A stretch of 64,000 nucleotides of DNA from Microbacterium neungamense (lineage in GTDB: Bacteria > Actinomycetota > Actinomycetes > Actinomycetales > Microbacteriaceae). A program made the position numbers and the translations under genes. Below are positions 1 to 9,194 of the stretch, one piece after another; position 1 is the first letter of the stretch, and every line of letters starts with the position of its first letter. The notes under the pieces were generated by a model that saw only the letters and a program-made list of their open reading frames with translations, did no database searches and was not told the DNA's origin. The stretch is from positions 1,736,001 to 1,800,000 of the forward strand of contig NZ_CP069717.1 of assembly GCF_024971095.1 (NCBI RefSeq). The letters run 5' to 3'.

Positions 1-69
1 GGTGAGCAGCGCCAGCCGCCCGCCGAGATTCATCAGGTCGCGGGACGCATCGTGCTGCCAGCCGATCAT
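1..69 (-). CDS. argD: Acetylornithine aminotransferase, N-terminal fragment (runs off the window)
   Basis: Only the first 23 codons are present. The ATG at 69 overlaps the argB stop as ATGA, so translation is probably coupled. The visible peptide begins [20 protein letters not shown] and resembles the start of actinobacterial ArgD, a PLP enzyme that converts N-acetylglutamate semialdehyde to N-acetylornithine. The PLP-binding and catalytic regions lie outside the window. The assignment rests mainly on the conserved argC-J-B-D order. Confidence 0.6.
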   Translation of the reverse strand, partial: MIGWQHDASRDLMNLGGRLALLT

Positions 70-965
70 CAGCGCACCACCTCCGTGCCGATCCCCTTGC
101 TGGTGAACAGCTCGACGAGCACCGAGTGCGGCACCCGCCCGTCGATGATGGCGGCCGCTCCCACGCCGCCCTCGACGGCGTCGAGGCAGGCGCGCATCTT
201 CGGGATCATCCCCGACTCCAGCGTCGGCAGCATCTGCACCAGCTCGGCGGAGGTGAGGTGCGAGACGAGGGAGTCGCGGTTGGGCCAGTCCGCGTACAGC
301 CCGGGCACGTCGGTGAGGATGACGAGCTTGCGCGCCCCGAGGGCGACTGCGAGGGCGGATGCCGCGGCATCCGCGTTCACGTTCAGGGACTGCCCGGGGT
401 GGTCGAGATCGGGGGCGATCGAGGAGACCACGGGGATGCGGCCGGCGGCGAGGTGGTCGAGCACCGGCGTCGGGTCGACCTGGACCACGTCCCCGACGCG
501 GCCGAGGTCGACCTCCTCGCCGTCCACGACGACGCCGCGGCGGCGGCCGCCGAACAGGCCGGCGTCCTCGCCGCTCAGGCCGGTGGCGATCGGTCCGTGC
601 GAGTTGATCTTCGCCACCAGCTGCGGGTTGACCTGCCCGGTGAGCACCATCCGCACCACCGTGATCGCCTCGGTGCTGGTCACCCGGTAGCCGCCGCGGA
701 ACTCGCTGGGGATGGCCAGCCGGTCGAGCATGTTCGAGATCTGGGGGCCGCCGCCGTGCACGACGACGGGCTGCACGCCGACGTAGCGCAGGTAGGCGAT
801 GTCCTGGGCGAACGCGTCCTGCAGCTCCTCCGAGACCATAGCGTTCCCGCCGTACTTGACGACGACGATCTGATCGCGGAAGGTCTTCAGCCACGGCAGC
901 GACTCGATGAGGGTCGCCGCCTTGACCGCGGCCTCCTCGGGCGGGGTGTCTTGCAGGTCTGTCAT
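69..965 (-). CDS. argB: Acetylglutamate kinase
   Basis: This 298-residue protein phosphorylates N-acetylglutamate, the second step of arginine synthesis, in the cytoplasm. It is a standard amino-acid-kinase fold protein. The phosphate-binding Lys lies in [10 protein letters not shown] (about residue 37) and the Gly loop VVHGGGPQ at about 68-75. The later segment [14 protein letters not shown] and the nucleotide-site stretch [11 protein letters not shown] are typical of ArgB. The ATG at 965 overlaps the end of argJ by 4 nt, so the gene is a coupled member of the arginine operon. Length matches the family and no lesion is visible. Confidence 0.97.
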   Translation of the reverse strand: MTDLQDTPPEEAAVKAATLIESLPWLKTFRDQIVVVKYGGNAMVSEELQDAFAQDIAYLRYVGVQPVVVHGGGPQISNMLDRLAIPSEFRGGYRVTSTEAITVVRMVLTGQVNPQLVAKINSHGPIATGLSGEDAGLFGGRRRGVVVDGEEVDLGRVGDVVQVDPTPVLDHLAAGRIPVVSSIAPDLDHPGQSLNVNADAAASALAVALGARKLVILTDVPGLYADWPNRDSLVSHLTSAELVQMLPTLESGMIPKMRACLDAVEGGVGAAAIIDGRVPHSVLVELFTSKGIGTEVVR

Positions 966-2119
966 GAGGCGTAGGCGCTGTTCTCGTGCACGTAGTCGTG
1001 GGTCAGGTCGTTGGTGAGGATGGTCGCGGTCTCGTCGCCGGCCTTCAGGTCGATGACGAGGTGCGTGGCGCGCGGGGTCAGATCGACCTCCTCGCGCGGG
1101 CGGTCGGGCCCGCCGGCGGTGCAGACGCGGACGCCGTTCATCCAGACGTCGACGTCGTACGGGTCGAACACGGCGCGGGTGGTGCCGATCGCGGCGAGCA
1201 CGCGCCCCCAGTTCGGGTCGTTGCCGAAGATCGCCGCCTTGAACAGGTTGTTGCGGGCGACGGAGCGGCCCACCTCGACCGCGTCCTCCTCGGAGGCGGC
1301 GCCCTTCACCTCGATGGTGATGTCGTGGCTGGCGCCCTCGGCGTCCTGCTGCAGCTTGCGGGCGAGCTCGAGGCACACCTCGGTGAGCGCGGCGGTGAAC
1401 TCGTCGAGGTCGGGGCGGATGCCGCTGGCCGCGTTGGCGAGCAGCGTGACCTGGTCGTTGGTGGACATGCATCCGTCCGAGTCGAGCCGGTCGAAGCTGA
1501 CGTGCGTGGCGCGGCGCAGCGCGGCATCCGCGTCGACGGCCTCGAGGTCGGCATCCGTGGTGAGCACGACGAGCATCGTCGCCAGGCCCGGCGCGAGCAT
1601 CCCGGCGCCCTTCGCCATGCCGCCGATCGTCCAGCCGTCGCGCTCGGCGACCGCGGTCTTGGCGACCGTGTCGGTGGTCATGATGGCCTCCGCCGCCGCC
1701 TGCCCGCCGTCCGCGCTGAGCTCCGCGACGCCCTGCTCGACGCCGGCGAGCACCCGGGCGCGGAACTGCTCGTCGCCGGTGCCGATGAGGCCCGTGGAGC
1801 AGACGAGCACGTCGCCCGCGCTCACCCCAAGGAGCTCGGCCGCCTTCTCCGCGGTGAGATGGGTGGTCTGGAACCCGAAGCTGCCGGTGAAGCAGTTCGC
1901 CCCGCCGGAGTTGAGCACGATCGCCTCGACGGTGCGGTCGACGATCACCTGCTGCGACCACAGGATCGGGTTGGCCTTGGCGCGGTTCGTGGTGAACACG
2001 GCGGCGCCGACCTTGCGCGGGCCGCGGTTGACGACCACGGCGACGTCGGGCTTTCCGGTGGACTTCAGCCCGGCGGCGACGCCGGCGGCCTCGAACCCAT
2101 GGGGTGCGGTGACGGTCAC
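962..2119 (-). CDS. argJ: Bifunctional ornithine acetyltransferase / N-acetylglutamate synthase
   Basis: This 385-residue protein moves the acetyl group from N-acetylornithine to glutamate, making the arginine pathway cyclic. ArgJ precursors cleave themselves before a conserved Thr; here the site is [10 protein letters not shown] with Ala180/Thr181, preceded by the expected KGAGM segment. The GTG at 2119 is chosen because it overlaps the argC stop as GTGA and starts the peptide [13 protein letters not shown], which matches family N-termini. The C-terminus [16 protein letters not shown] is typical. It sits between argC and argB. Confidence 0.96.
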   Translation of the reverse strand: MTVTAPHGFEAAGVAAGLKSTGKPDVAVVVNRGPRKVGAAVFTTNRAKANPILWSQQVIVDRTVEAIVLNSGGANCFTGSFGFQTTHLTAEKAAELLGVSAGDVLVCSTGLIGTGDEQFRARVLAGVEQGVAELSADGGQAAAEAIMTTDTVAKTAVAERDGWTIGGMAKGAGMLAPGLATMLVVLTTDADLEAVDADAALRRATHVSFDRLDSDGCMSTNDQVTLLANAASGIRPDLDEFTAALTEVCLELARKLQQDAEGASHDITIEVKGAASEEDAVEVGRSVARNNLFKAAIFGNDPNWGRVLAAIGTTRAVFDPYDVDVWMNGVRVCTAGGPDRPREEVDLTPRATHLVIDLKAGDETATILTNDLTHDYVHENSAYAS

Positions 2120-3173
2120 GGTGCCACTCCGTTCACGGTGAGGGCGCGGTCCTCGGGGAGACCGAGCGCGATGTTCATGGACTGGATCGCCGCCCCGGCG
2201 GTGCCCTTGACGAGGTTGTCGACGGCGGTGACCACGACGACGCGGTTCGCGGCCCGGTCGACGGCGAGGCCCATCAGCGCGGTGTTGGCGCCGAGCACGT
2301 CCGCGGTGCGGGGGAAGTGTCCCTCGGGCAGCAGCTGCACGAAGGTCTCGTCGCCGTAGGCGCCCTCCCACGCGTCGCGGATGTCGGTGTCGGTGACGCC
2401 TTCGGCGATCGGGGCGGTGGAGGTGGCGAGGATGCCGCGCGCCATCGGCACAAGGACCGGCGTGAAGGAGATGCGGATGCCGTCGTCCCCCCGATCGTGG
2501 AGCGAGGACGCCGCCAGCGCCTGCCGGATCTCCGGGATGTGCCGGTGCGTGCCTCCGACGGCGTACGGGTTCGCGGTGCCCAGCAGCTCGCTGCCGAGCA
2601 GGTGCGGCTTCAGGCTCTTGCCCGCCCCGGACGGCCCGACCGCGAGGACGGTGACGATGTCGGACGGGTCGATCACCCCGGCCGCCACACCGGGGCCAGG
2701 CTGAGGCTGACCGTGGAGGCGTTGCAGCCGGGGGCGGCGATGCGGGTCGCGCCGCGCAGGTGCTCGCGCTGCTTGCCGCCGCCGACGGGCAGCTCGGGCA
2801 CGCCGTAGGTCCACGGCTCGTGGAACGCGCCGCCGTAGAAGGCATCCCAGGCGTCCCGCGAGGTGAGCCGGTGGTCCGCGCCCGCGTCGATCACCAGCGG
2901 CGCGTCGCCGAGGGCATCCGTGTATTGCCCGGATTGCCCGTGCGGCAGGGCGAGGAAGACGATGTCGTGGCCGGCGAGGATCTCCGGGGTCGTCTCCTGG
3001 AGGGTGAGGTGCGCGAGGGAGCGCAGGTGCGGCTGGTGTTCGATGAGAGGCTGACCGGCGTTCGAGTGTGCCGTGACGGTGCGGATCTCGATGTCGGGAT
3101 GCCCGGCGAGCAGGCGCAGGATCTCGCCTCCTGCGTAGCCGGATGCGCCGGAGACGGCGACGGTGTACGTCAT
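2116..3173 (-). pseudogene. argC: N-acetyl-gamma-glutamyl-phosphate reductase, interrupted by a -1 frameshift
   Basis: ArgC makes N-acetylglutamate semialdehyde with NADPH. The first 161 codons are in one frame (Rossmann motif [13 protein letters not shown]; catalytic Cys150 in AAPGCNAST). That frame then ends at a stop just after [11 protein letters not shown]. The rest of the protein ([25 protein letters not shown], through NGVAP) continues in another frame to 2116. Adding one base to the C/G run at about 2690-2695 restores a normal 352-residue protein. The ATG at 3173 follows a TAAGGT -10 box by 6 nt, a leaderless arrangement. The gene heads an otherwise intact arginine operon, so the lesion may be a sequencing error; if real, arginine auxotrophy is expected. 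Confidence 0.9.
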
Positions 3174-3446
3174 GTTGCCACCTTAACGGTCGTGGGTTCC
3201 GCTCCGATCGGTTGTTGCCGTGCGACAACGGGCCGGAGCGCTGGCCGGGGACGGCGACCCGGCTCACCCCGTCGGCGGTGGGTCCGCGGACACGACGGGA
3301 GGCGGGGTCGCCTAGATTCGGCGGCCGCCGCGGCGTCGGCGCACGACAGGGACGCTCGGGACGAGCGTCGGACGGGGGTGCGCGGCCGAAGGCATGTCGC
3401 GACGATAGCGGTCGCGTCGCGGCCTCCGCAAATCCTCTGCCCTTTC
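3174..3446. other. Intergenic region upstream of argC, with two inverted repeats
   Basis: No gene is supported here. Next to argC are the leaderless -10 box (TAAGGT, 3180-3185) and an imperfect inverted repeat, GTTGTTGC...GCGACAAC, at 3211-3229, suitably placed for an operator over the argC promoter. A perfect 8-bp hairpin (GACGCTCG, 3-nt loop) lies at 3351-3369. The A/T-rich ARG box expected for ArgR is not evident. Confidence 0.5.
3180..3185 (-). promoter_or_regulatory. -10 box of leaderless argC promoter
   Basis: TAAGGT read on the minus strand ends 6 nt before the argC ATG at 3173. No Shine-Dalgarno sequence fits between them. The same spacing is found before many other genes in this window. 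Confidence 0.55.
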
Positions 3447-3492
3447 GAATCGCGCAATCGGCCGGGCCGGATTCCCGCCGATTGCGCGATTC
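3447..3492. terminator. 16-bp perfect inverted repeat behind the thiamin gene
   Basis: GAATCGCGCAATCGGC at 3447-3462 is exactly complementary to 3477-3492, with a 14-nt loop. The repeat begins 3 nt past the stop codon of the thiamin gene (3496, minus strand). It therefore probably works as a transcription terminator or 3'-end stabilizer, although no T-run follows it. Such a long perfect stem could also be a dispersed palindromic element. Confidence 0.6.
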
Positions 3493-3495
3493 CGA

Positions 3496-5335
3496 TCACA
3501 GGGGTGGCGCGGCGAAGAAGGCGAGCTCGTGGGCGGCGGAGCGCTCGAACGCGGTGAACATGCGCTGCCGGGTCGCGGTGTCCGCGGTCGACGCCGCGGC
3601 GGCGGTGATGTCGGTCGCGCGGCGGCTCGCGGCGGAGAACGCCGGATCGCCGTAGGTCGCCAGCCAGGAGGCGTACGGATGCCCGGGATCCTGCGTGTAC
3701 GCGCCGAAATCCCCGGCCCGCAGCCGCTCGCCGAGGTCCGCGTACAGCCAGTAGCAGGGCAGCAGGGCGGCGACGAGCTCCGCGTATCCACCGCCGTGCG
3801 CGACGGAGCGGAGATGGTCGAGGTACGCCCTGGTGGCCGGGGCGGGGTCGCCGGCGGGCTCGCCCAGCCACGACTCGTGCAGCTCCCGCTCGACCGCGAT
3901 GCAACGCGCCGCGGATTCCGCCCAGAACACCTGTTCCGGTGCGGAGGGCGCGCGCCGGGCGGCATCCGCGAGAAGCCGCGCGTAATCGCTGAGGTACAGT
4001 GCGTCCTGCGCGAGGTAGAACCGGAACGCCGGGTCGGGCAGCGTGCCGTCGGCGAGGCGGCGGATGAACGGCAGTTCGTCGATGCCGGTGCGGATGCCGG
4101 CGATCCGGTCCCACCAGTCCGCCTCGATCTCGGCGGGCGTCGGGGCGGTGTCCAGGCCGCCGCGGGCCCACAGGCCGGCGAAGTGGCTGACCGGCCCGTG
4201 GCCGCGGCCGACGTCGAGGTCGGCGCCGGCGCGGATCGACTCGCGCAGCCAGGTGCGGGCCTCCTCGGCCGCCCGCGGCCAGTCCGCGCCGCGCGCCCGC
4301 CGGGTGGCGAGCGCGGAGGACAGCGAGCATCCGGTGCCGTGCGTGGCGTCGGTGGCGATCCGCTCCCCGGGGAAGGAGGCGACGACGCCGTCGGCGCCGA
4401 CGAGGGCGTCCGGGGCGTGCGGGCCGTCCAGGTGCCCGCCCTTGACGAGCACGAGCGCGCCGGTGCGGGCGGCGAGCCGTCCGGCCTGCGCGAGCGCGGC
4501 GTCCCAGTCGTCCGCGGCCGGCTCGCCCAGAAGCGCGCCGAGCTCGGGGAGGTTCGGGGTGACGACGTCGGCCAGCGGCAGCAGCTCGCGCAGGGCGTCC
4601 TCGGCGGCGGCGTCCAGCAGCCGGTCGCCGCTGGTGGCCACCATCACCGGGTCGAGCACGACCGTCTCCGGGCGCTCCCGGCGCAGCCACGCCGCGACCA
4701 CCTCGATCACCTCGACCCCGGCGAGCATCCCGATCTTGACCGCCTCGATGCCGACGTCGTCGGAGAGCGCGTCCAGCTGCTCGCGCAGGAACGCCGCCGG
4801 TGGCGTGTGCACGGACCGCACACCCGACGTGTTCTGCGCGGTGAGGGCGGTGAGGGCGGCCATGCCGTACCCGCCGTTGGCCGCGATGGACTTCAGGTCG
4901 GCCTGGATGCCGGCGCCGCCGGACGGGTCGCTGCCGGCGATGCTGAGCACGCGGGGCGGCCGGTCGCCGCGCCAGGCGCGCAGGAACGTCCGCGCGGCGG
5001 CGCACGGGTCCTCAGCCGCGCACAGGGCGGAGACCACGGCGACCCCGGCGGCACCGGCCGCGCGGAGCGGGGCGACGTCGTCGAGACCGATCCCGCCGAT
5101 CGCGACGCAGGGCAGCGGGCTGTCGGCGGCGAACGCGGCGAAGCCTGCGATCCCGAGCGCAGGCGGGTGATCCGGCTTGGTCGCGGTGGGGTGGATGACG
5201 CCGACGCCGAGGTAGTCGACAGTGCCGACGGGCAGAGCGCGCACGGCGTCCAGGTGGGCGGCCGTGTTGGCGGTGAGGCCGATGACCGCGTCCGGTCCCA
5301 GCGCCGCCCGCGCGTCGAGGACGGAGGCGTCGGAC
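3496..5335 (-). pseudogene. thiD: ThiE'-ThiD-TenA fusion with truncated ThiE domain
   Basis: Three thiamin domains are read in order. First is the C-terminal half of thiamin-phosphate synthase ThiE (GQSDASVLDARAALGPDAVIG, then YLGVGVIHPTATKPDHP and CVAIGGIGLDDV). Second is a complete HMP/HMP-P kinase ThiD (about 4965-4160; VLSIAGSDPSGGAGIQADLK, VLDPVMVATSGD, DATHGTGC). Third is a TenA/thiaminase-II domain to the C-terminus (YLAQDALYLSDYARLL, catalytic-type ESAARCIAVERELH). The N-terminal half of ThiE is missing: at about 5335 the sequence switches directly into an epimerase gene in another frame. A GTG at 5244 could still start a 582-residue product with complete ThiD and TenA domains but a non-functional ThiE remnant. 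The intact ancestor was probably a trifunctional protein of about 670 residues. Confidence 0.8.
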
Positions 5336-6034
5336 TGGCCCGGTGTGCCCGGCCGCCGCGCGGATGTCCCCGAGCAGGTCCGCGAGCGGCAGCGGGTCGC
5401 CGACCGCGTTCACGACGCCCGACCGCGGCGGCCCGGCGGCGAACGCGGCGACGTCCTCGACGTCGATCACCTGCGTCGTCCGCCCGGCGGGGCGCGGTGC
5501 GAGCACGGGCTCCGCGCCGGCGCGCGCGAAGGCGGCCGCCCAATAGCCGAAGCGGTCGGTGGGGTCGCCCTGACCGACGATGAGTCCGGGCCGGATGATG
5601 AGCGCACGGTCGCCGAGGCCGGCGACGACGGCATCCTCGGCGGCCACCTTCTCCCGTGCGTAGTCGTACTCGTCGCCGTCGTGGGCGGGCTCATGCCGGG
5701 CGGCCGTCTCATCGGCATCCGGCACGGTCTCGTCGGCGTAGACCGACACCGAGGAGACGTACGTCCAGTGCGCGGTCCGTTCGCCGAGCGCCGCGACCGC
5801 CTGCCGGACGTGCCCGGCGCGCGAGGAGATGTCGACGATCTCGTCCCAGTCCGTCCGAGCCGCGGCGTCGTACGCGCCGGAGTCGTCGCGATCGCCGCGG
5901 AGGAGCACCACGCCGCCGGGCGCCGGACGCGACCCGCGCGCCAGCACCGTCACCTCGTCACCGGCATCCCGCCGGCGCCGGGCGATCCGCCCGGACAGCC
6001 AGCCCGTCCCACCGAGGATCAGCACACGCGTCAT
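5335..6034 (-). pseudogene. NAD-dependent epimerase/reductase, 3'-truncated at a deletion junction
   Basis: The first 230 or so codons encode an extended short-chain dehydrogenase. They show the nucleotide-binding motif ILGGTGWLSG, the YVSSVSVYAD strand, and an active-site-type YDYAREK (Tyr-x-x-x-Lys). After LADLLGDIRAAAGHTGPV the homologous sequence stops, and the same frame runs antisense-like through ThiE sequence to 5012. The usual substrate-binding C-terminus is absent. This is the upstream side of the deletion that removed the ThiE N-terminus. The natural substrate cannot be told; related genes are usually annotated as NAD-dependent epimerase/dehydratase. The start is the ATG at 6034. 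Confidence 0.75.
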
Positions 6035-6140
6035 GCCCCCATGACACCAGTCCGGGGGCCGACACCGGAAGGAGATCCGCCGTCAGCGGATGCCGCCGGG
6101 CTCTCGCCCACGCGACGCCGCGGGGCGGATTCCGGACGGC

Positions 6141-6575
6141 TCAGTCCGCCCAGGGCATCGGCCGGTCGGGGTCGCGGGCGCCGTCGTTCGGCATGTGCGG
6201 CAGCTCCTCGCCGCCGGCGCGGATGCACAGCCAGCGCAGCTCGCCGGGGCTCTCCGGCCGGGCGCGCCAGGTGCGCCAGACGCCCTGCCCGACCCGGACG
6301 ACCGTTCCGGGGCCCACGTCGATCACGTCGTCGTCCAGCCCCATCTGCCCGAGCCCCTCCAGGAACACGTACAGCTCCTCGACCCGGGAGTGGGTGTGCC
6401 AGTAGCCGGCCTCCTCGCCCGGGACCAGGGCGTTCGCCGTCATCCCGATGTACTGCATGGTCAGCTCGTGGTCCACCACGCGCCGGCCGTCGCGCGAGCG
6501 CGCCGCGTCGAAGCCGCCGTAGTGCCCGCGCCACTCCCCGAGGGCGCCGATCTGCGTGATCTCGTAGTCGCTCAT
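6141..6575 (-). CDS. Cupin-fold protein
   Basis: This 144-residue single-domain protein has a cupin metal-binding pattern, YWHTHSRVEELYVFLEGLGQ (HxH with Glu), followed by the second strand region GPGTVVRVGQGVWRTWRA. Cupins of this size may be isomerases, small oxygenases or sugar-binding proteins, so the substrate cannot be predicted. It starts at ATG 6575 behind a GGGAG ribosome-binding site. It lies only 15 nt downstream of pheT and is probably cotranscribed from the pheS promoter. The next gene downstream belongs to the damaged epimerase/thiamin region. Confidence 0.8.
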   Translation of the reverse strand: MSDYEITQIGALGEWRGHYGGFDAARSRDGRRVVDHELTMQYIGMTANALVPGEEAGYWHTHSRVEELYVFLEGLGQMGLDDDVIDVGPGTVVRVGQGVWRTWRARPESPGELRWLCIRAGGEELPHMPNDGARDPDRPMPWAD

Positions 6576-6590
6576 GTTCGGTACTCCCTG

Positions 6591-9194
6591 TCAGTCCCGG
6601 ATGCTCGCGCCGAAGCGCTCGGCCGCGACCGCGACACCCGCCATCTTCGCCTCGGTCGCCTCGGCGGAGGTGAGCGTCCGGTCCGCGGCGCGGAAGCGCA
6701 GCGCGAACGTCAGGCTCTTGGAGCCGTTCGGCAGACCCTCGCCCCGGTAGTCGTCGACCAGCCGCGCGGACTCCAGCAGCTCGCCGGCCCCCTCGACGAG
6801 GGCGGCACGCAGCTCGGCGGCGGGCACATCCGCGGCGACCACCAGCGACACGTCCTGCGTCGCCGCCGGGAAGGTCGACAGGGACGCGGCGACGACCCGC
6901 GAGCCGGCCAGGTCGAGCAGGCGGTCGAGATCGAGTTCCGCGACGACCGCACGTCCGGGCAGGTCGGCGTCGTCCGCGACCTGCGGATGCAGTTCGCCGA
7001 CGTAGCCGATCTCCTCGCCGGCGACCGTGAGCACGCCGGTGCGGCCCGGATGCAACGCGGCGCGCCGACCCTGAGCCACCTCGATGTCGACGCCCGCCGC
7101 CGCGGCGATCACCCGCACGGCGTCCAGCGCGTCGGACAGCCCGGCGGCCTCGGCGGCCCGGCCGGGCTGGCGCGGCGAGATGCTGCCGGTGAGCAGCACG
7201 GCCACGTGACGACGCTGCGGCGGGATCGACGCGTTCAGCTCGGCGAGCTTCTCGTCCGAGGGACGCTCGCCCAGCGGCGGCACGTCGTCGGTGCCGTAGG
7301 ACACCCCGGCTTCGGGCAGGAACACCACCCCGGTCTCGAACAGCGCGAGATCGGTCAGTCCGCGGGAGATGTTGCGATGCGCGGTCTGCAGCAGGCCCGG
7401 GATCAGCGAGCGGCGCAGGAACGGCACGTGCCCGTCGATCGGGTTCGCGAGACGGATGCCCGGCAGGTGCTCCCCGGATGCCGAGCCGTGCAGGTCGTTC
7501 TGCGCCTCGGTCGTGAACGGGAAGGCCGGGGTCTCCACGAAGCCGGCCGCGGCGAGGGCGTCCGCCACGCGACGGCGTCCCTGCTGCAGCGGCGTGAGGC
7601 CGCGTCCGGACGGCGGGGTCGGCAGCACCGAGGGGATGCGGTCCAGCCCGTGGATGCGGGCGACCTCCTCGGCGAGCGTCCACTTGTCGGTGAGGTCGGG
7701 CCGCCAGGACGGCGGGATGACGAACCATCCGGCGGACGGGGACGCTTCGACAGGCTCAGCGTCCGCGACGGGCTCAGCGTCCGCGACGGGCTCAGCGTCC
7801 GCGACGGGCTCAGCGTCCGCGACAGGCTCAGCGTCGGCGCGGGTCACCTCGGCGCCGATGGTCTCCAGGGCTCCGGTGATCTCGTCGTCGCTGTACTCGA
7901 CCCCGACGACGCCCTGTACGAAGCCGGCGGGCAGCTCGATGCCCTCGATCACGACGTCGGTGAACAGCGCGCCACCCTCGTCGGTGAGCGTGCCGCCGGC
8001 GAACTCGACCATGAGATCGGCGACCCGGCGGGCCGCGACGAACGGGATGAGCGGGTCGACGCCGCGCTCGAAGCGCTTGGACGCCTCGCTGGGCAGCTTG
8101 TGCCGGCGCGCGGTGCGCGCGATCGTGACCGGATCGAACGTGGCCGCCTCGATGAGCACGTTGCGGGTGTCCGCGCTCATCTCCGTGGTCCCGCCGCCCA
8201 TGACGCCGGCGAGCCCGATCGGCCCGGATCCGTCGGTGATCAACAGGTCCTCCGGGTGCAGCGCCCGCTCCTGCCCGTCCAGGGTGGTGAGCTTCTCGCC
8301 GGCCTCGGCGCGGCGGACGGTGATGGTGCCGTCGAGCCGGTCGAGGTCGTAGCCGTGGATGGGCTGGCCCAGCTCGAGCATCACGTAGTTGGTGATGTCG
8401 ATGAGCACGCCCAGCGACCGCATGCCGGCCAGGGACAGGCGCGCGATCATCCACGGCGGCGTGGGACGCGACGGGTCCACGTCGCGCACCACCCGGGTGA
8501 CGAACTCGCTTGCCCCCACCCGGCCGCGGATCGGCCGGACGTCGTCGACGATCGCCGTGCGGCCCGTTCCCGGCTGCAGCTCGGCGAAGTCCCGGTCGGC
8601 GGGGTCACGGAAGGCCGCGCCGGTGGCGTGCGAGTACTCGCGCGCCACACCGCGGACCGAGAACGCGTAGCCGCGGTCGGGGGTGACGTTGATGTCGACG
8701 GCGACGTCGTCCAGGCCGAGCAGCGCGATGGCATCCGTCCCCACCGGCGCGTCCACGCCGAGTTCGGACAGGATCAGGATGCCGTTGTGCTCGTCGCCCA
8801 GGCCCAGCTCGCGGGCCGAGGCGATCATGCCGTCGGAGACGTGACCGTAGGTCTTGCGCGCCGCGATCGGGAACGGCCCCGGCAGCACCGAGCCGGGCAG
8901 GGTCACCACGACCTTGTCGTCCACGGCGAAGTTGCGGGCGCCGCAGACGATGCCGCGCACGCCGCCGTTCTCCGCGCCGACGTCGACCTGGCACCAGCGG
9001 ATCGTCTTGCCGTTGGACTGCGGCTCCTCCTCGAAGGACACCACCCGGCCCACGACGACGGGACCGGAGATGTCGAAGCGGTGGATGTCCTCCTCCTCGA
9101 AGCCGACGGAGACGAGGGCCGCCAGGACGTCCTCGGCGGTGGCATCCGGCGCCACATCCACGTACTCGCGCAGCCATGACAGCGGAACGCGCAT
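6591..9194 (-). CDS. pheT: Phenylalanyl-tRNA synthetase beta subunit, with repeat-encoded insert
   Basis: This 867-residue subunit of the alpha2-beta2 enzyme contains, in order, the tRNA-binding OB domain (about 40-150), B3/B4 editing region, B5 domain and C-terminal ferredoxin-fold anticodon-binding domain ending AAERFGASIRD. It starts with [14 protein letters not shown] at ATG 9194, overlapping the pheS stop as ATGA. Residues about 454-484, inside the B5 domain, are five consecutive DAEPV(A/E) hexapeptides. They are encoded by an 18-nt repeat and interrupt an otherwise conserved stretch between IGAEVTR and GWFVIPPSWRPDLTDKW. The reading frame is kept, so the enzyme should be functional with an acidic surface loop. 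Confidence 0.96.
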   Translation of the reverse strand: MRVPLSWLREYVDVAPDATAEDVLAALVSVGFEEEDIHRFDISGPVVVGRVVSFEEEPQSNGKTIRWCQVDVGAENGGVRGIVCGARNFAVDDKVVVTLPGSVLPGPFPIAARKTYGHVSDGMIASARELGLGDEHNGILILSELGVDAPVGTDAIALLGLDDVAVDINVTPDRGYAFSVRGVAREYSHATGAAFRDPADRDFAELQPGTGRTAIVDDVRPIRGRVGASEFVTRVVRDVDPSRPTPPWMIARLSLAGMRSLGVLIDITNYVMLELGQPIHGYDLDRLDGTITVRRAEAGEKLTTLDGQERALHPEDLLITDGSGPIGLAGVMGGGTTEMSADTRNVLIEAATFDPVTIARTARRHKLPSEASKRFERGVDPLIPFVAARRVADLMVEFAGGTLTDEGGALFTDVVIEGIELPAGFVQGVVGVEYSDDEITGALETIGAEVTRADAEPVADAEPVADAEPVADAEPVADAEPVEASPSAGWFVIPPSWRPDLTDKWTLAEEVARIHGLDRIPSVLPTPPSGRGLTPLQQGRRRVADALAAAGFVETPAFPFTTEAQNDLHGSASGEHLPGIRLANPIDGHVPFLRRSLIPGLLQTAHRNISRGLTDLALFETGVVFLPEAGVSYGTDDVPPLGERPSDEKLAELNASIPPQRRHVAVLLTGSISPRQPGRAAEAAGLSDALDAVRVIAAAAGVDIEVAQGRRAALHPGRTGVLTVAGEEIGYVGELHPQVADDADLPGRAVVAELDLDRLLDLAGSRVVAASLSTFPAATQDVSLVVAADVPAAELRAALVEGAGELLESARLVDDYRGEGLPNGSKSLTFALRFRAADRTLTSAEATEAKMAGVAVAAERFGASIRD
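7743..7835 (-). repeat. Five 18-nt tandem units inside pheT
   Basis: The unit read on the coding strand is GACGCTGAGCCCGTCGCG with C/T variation; the last copy ends GTCGAAGCG. On the plus strand this is the CTTCGACAGGCTCAGCGTC element that also occurs in ligD and at the rph C-terminus. It encodes (DAEPVA)4-DAEPVE. The unit length is a multiple of three, so expansion or contraction preserves the pheT frame. Confidence 0.9.

Noticed and set aside
986..2359. Long plus-strand frame opposite argJ
   Set aside because: It is antisense to a clear ArgJ and has no homologous motif.
3529..5583. Long plus-strand frame across the thiamin gene
   Set aside because: Composition (Arg/Gly/Ala-rich, no motif) is that of a GC-rich shadow of the thiamin domains.
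6035..6140. TPP riboswitch before the epimerase/thiamin transcript
   Set aside because: No THI-box-like sequence was found; the region downstream of the cupin gene is short and GC-rich.
7740..7840. Possible CRISPR array
   Set aside because: The units are 18-nt tandem repeats without spacers, in frame in pheT, and no cas gene is present.
6090..9179. Very long open frame antisense to pheT
   Set aside because: It follows third-position GC bias, has no start signal or recognisable domain, and lies over conserved pheT and pheS.
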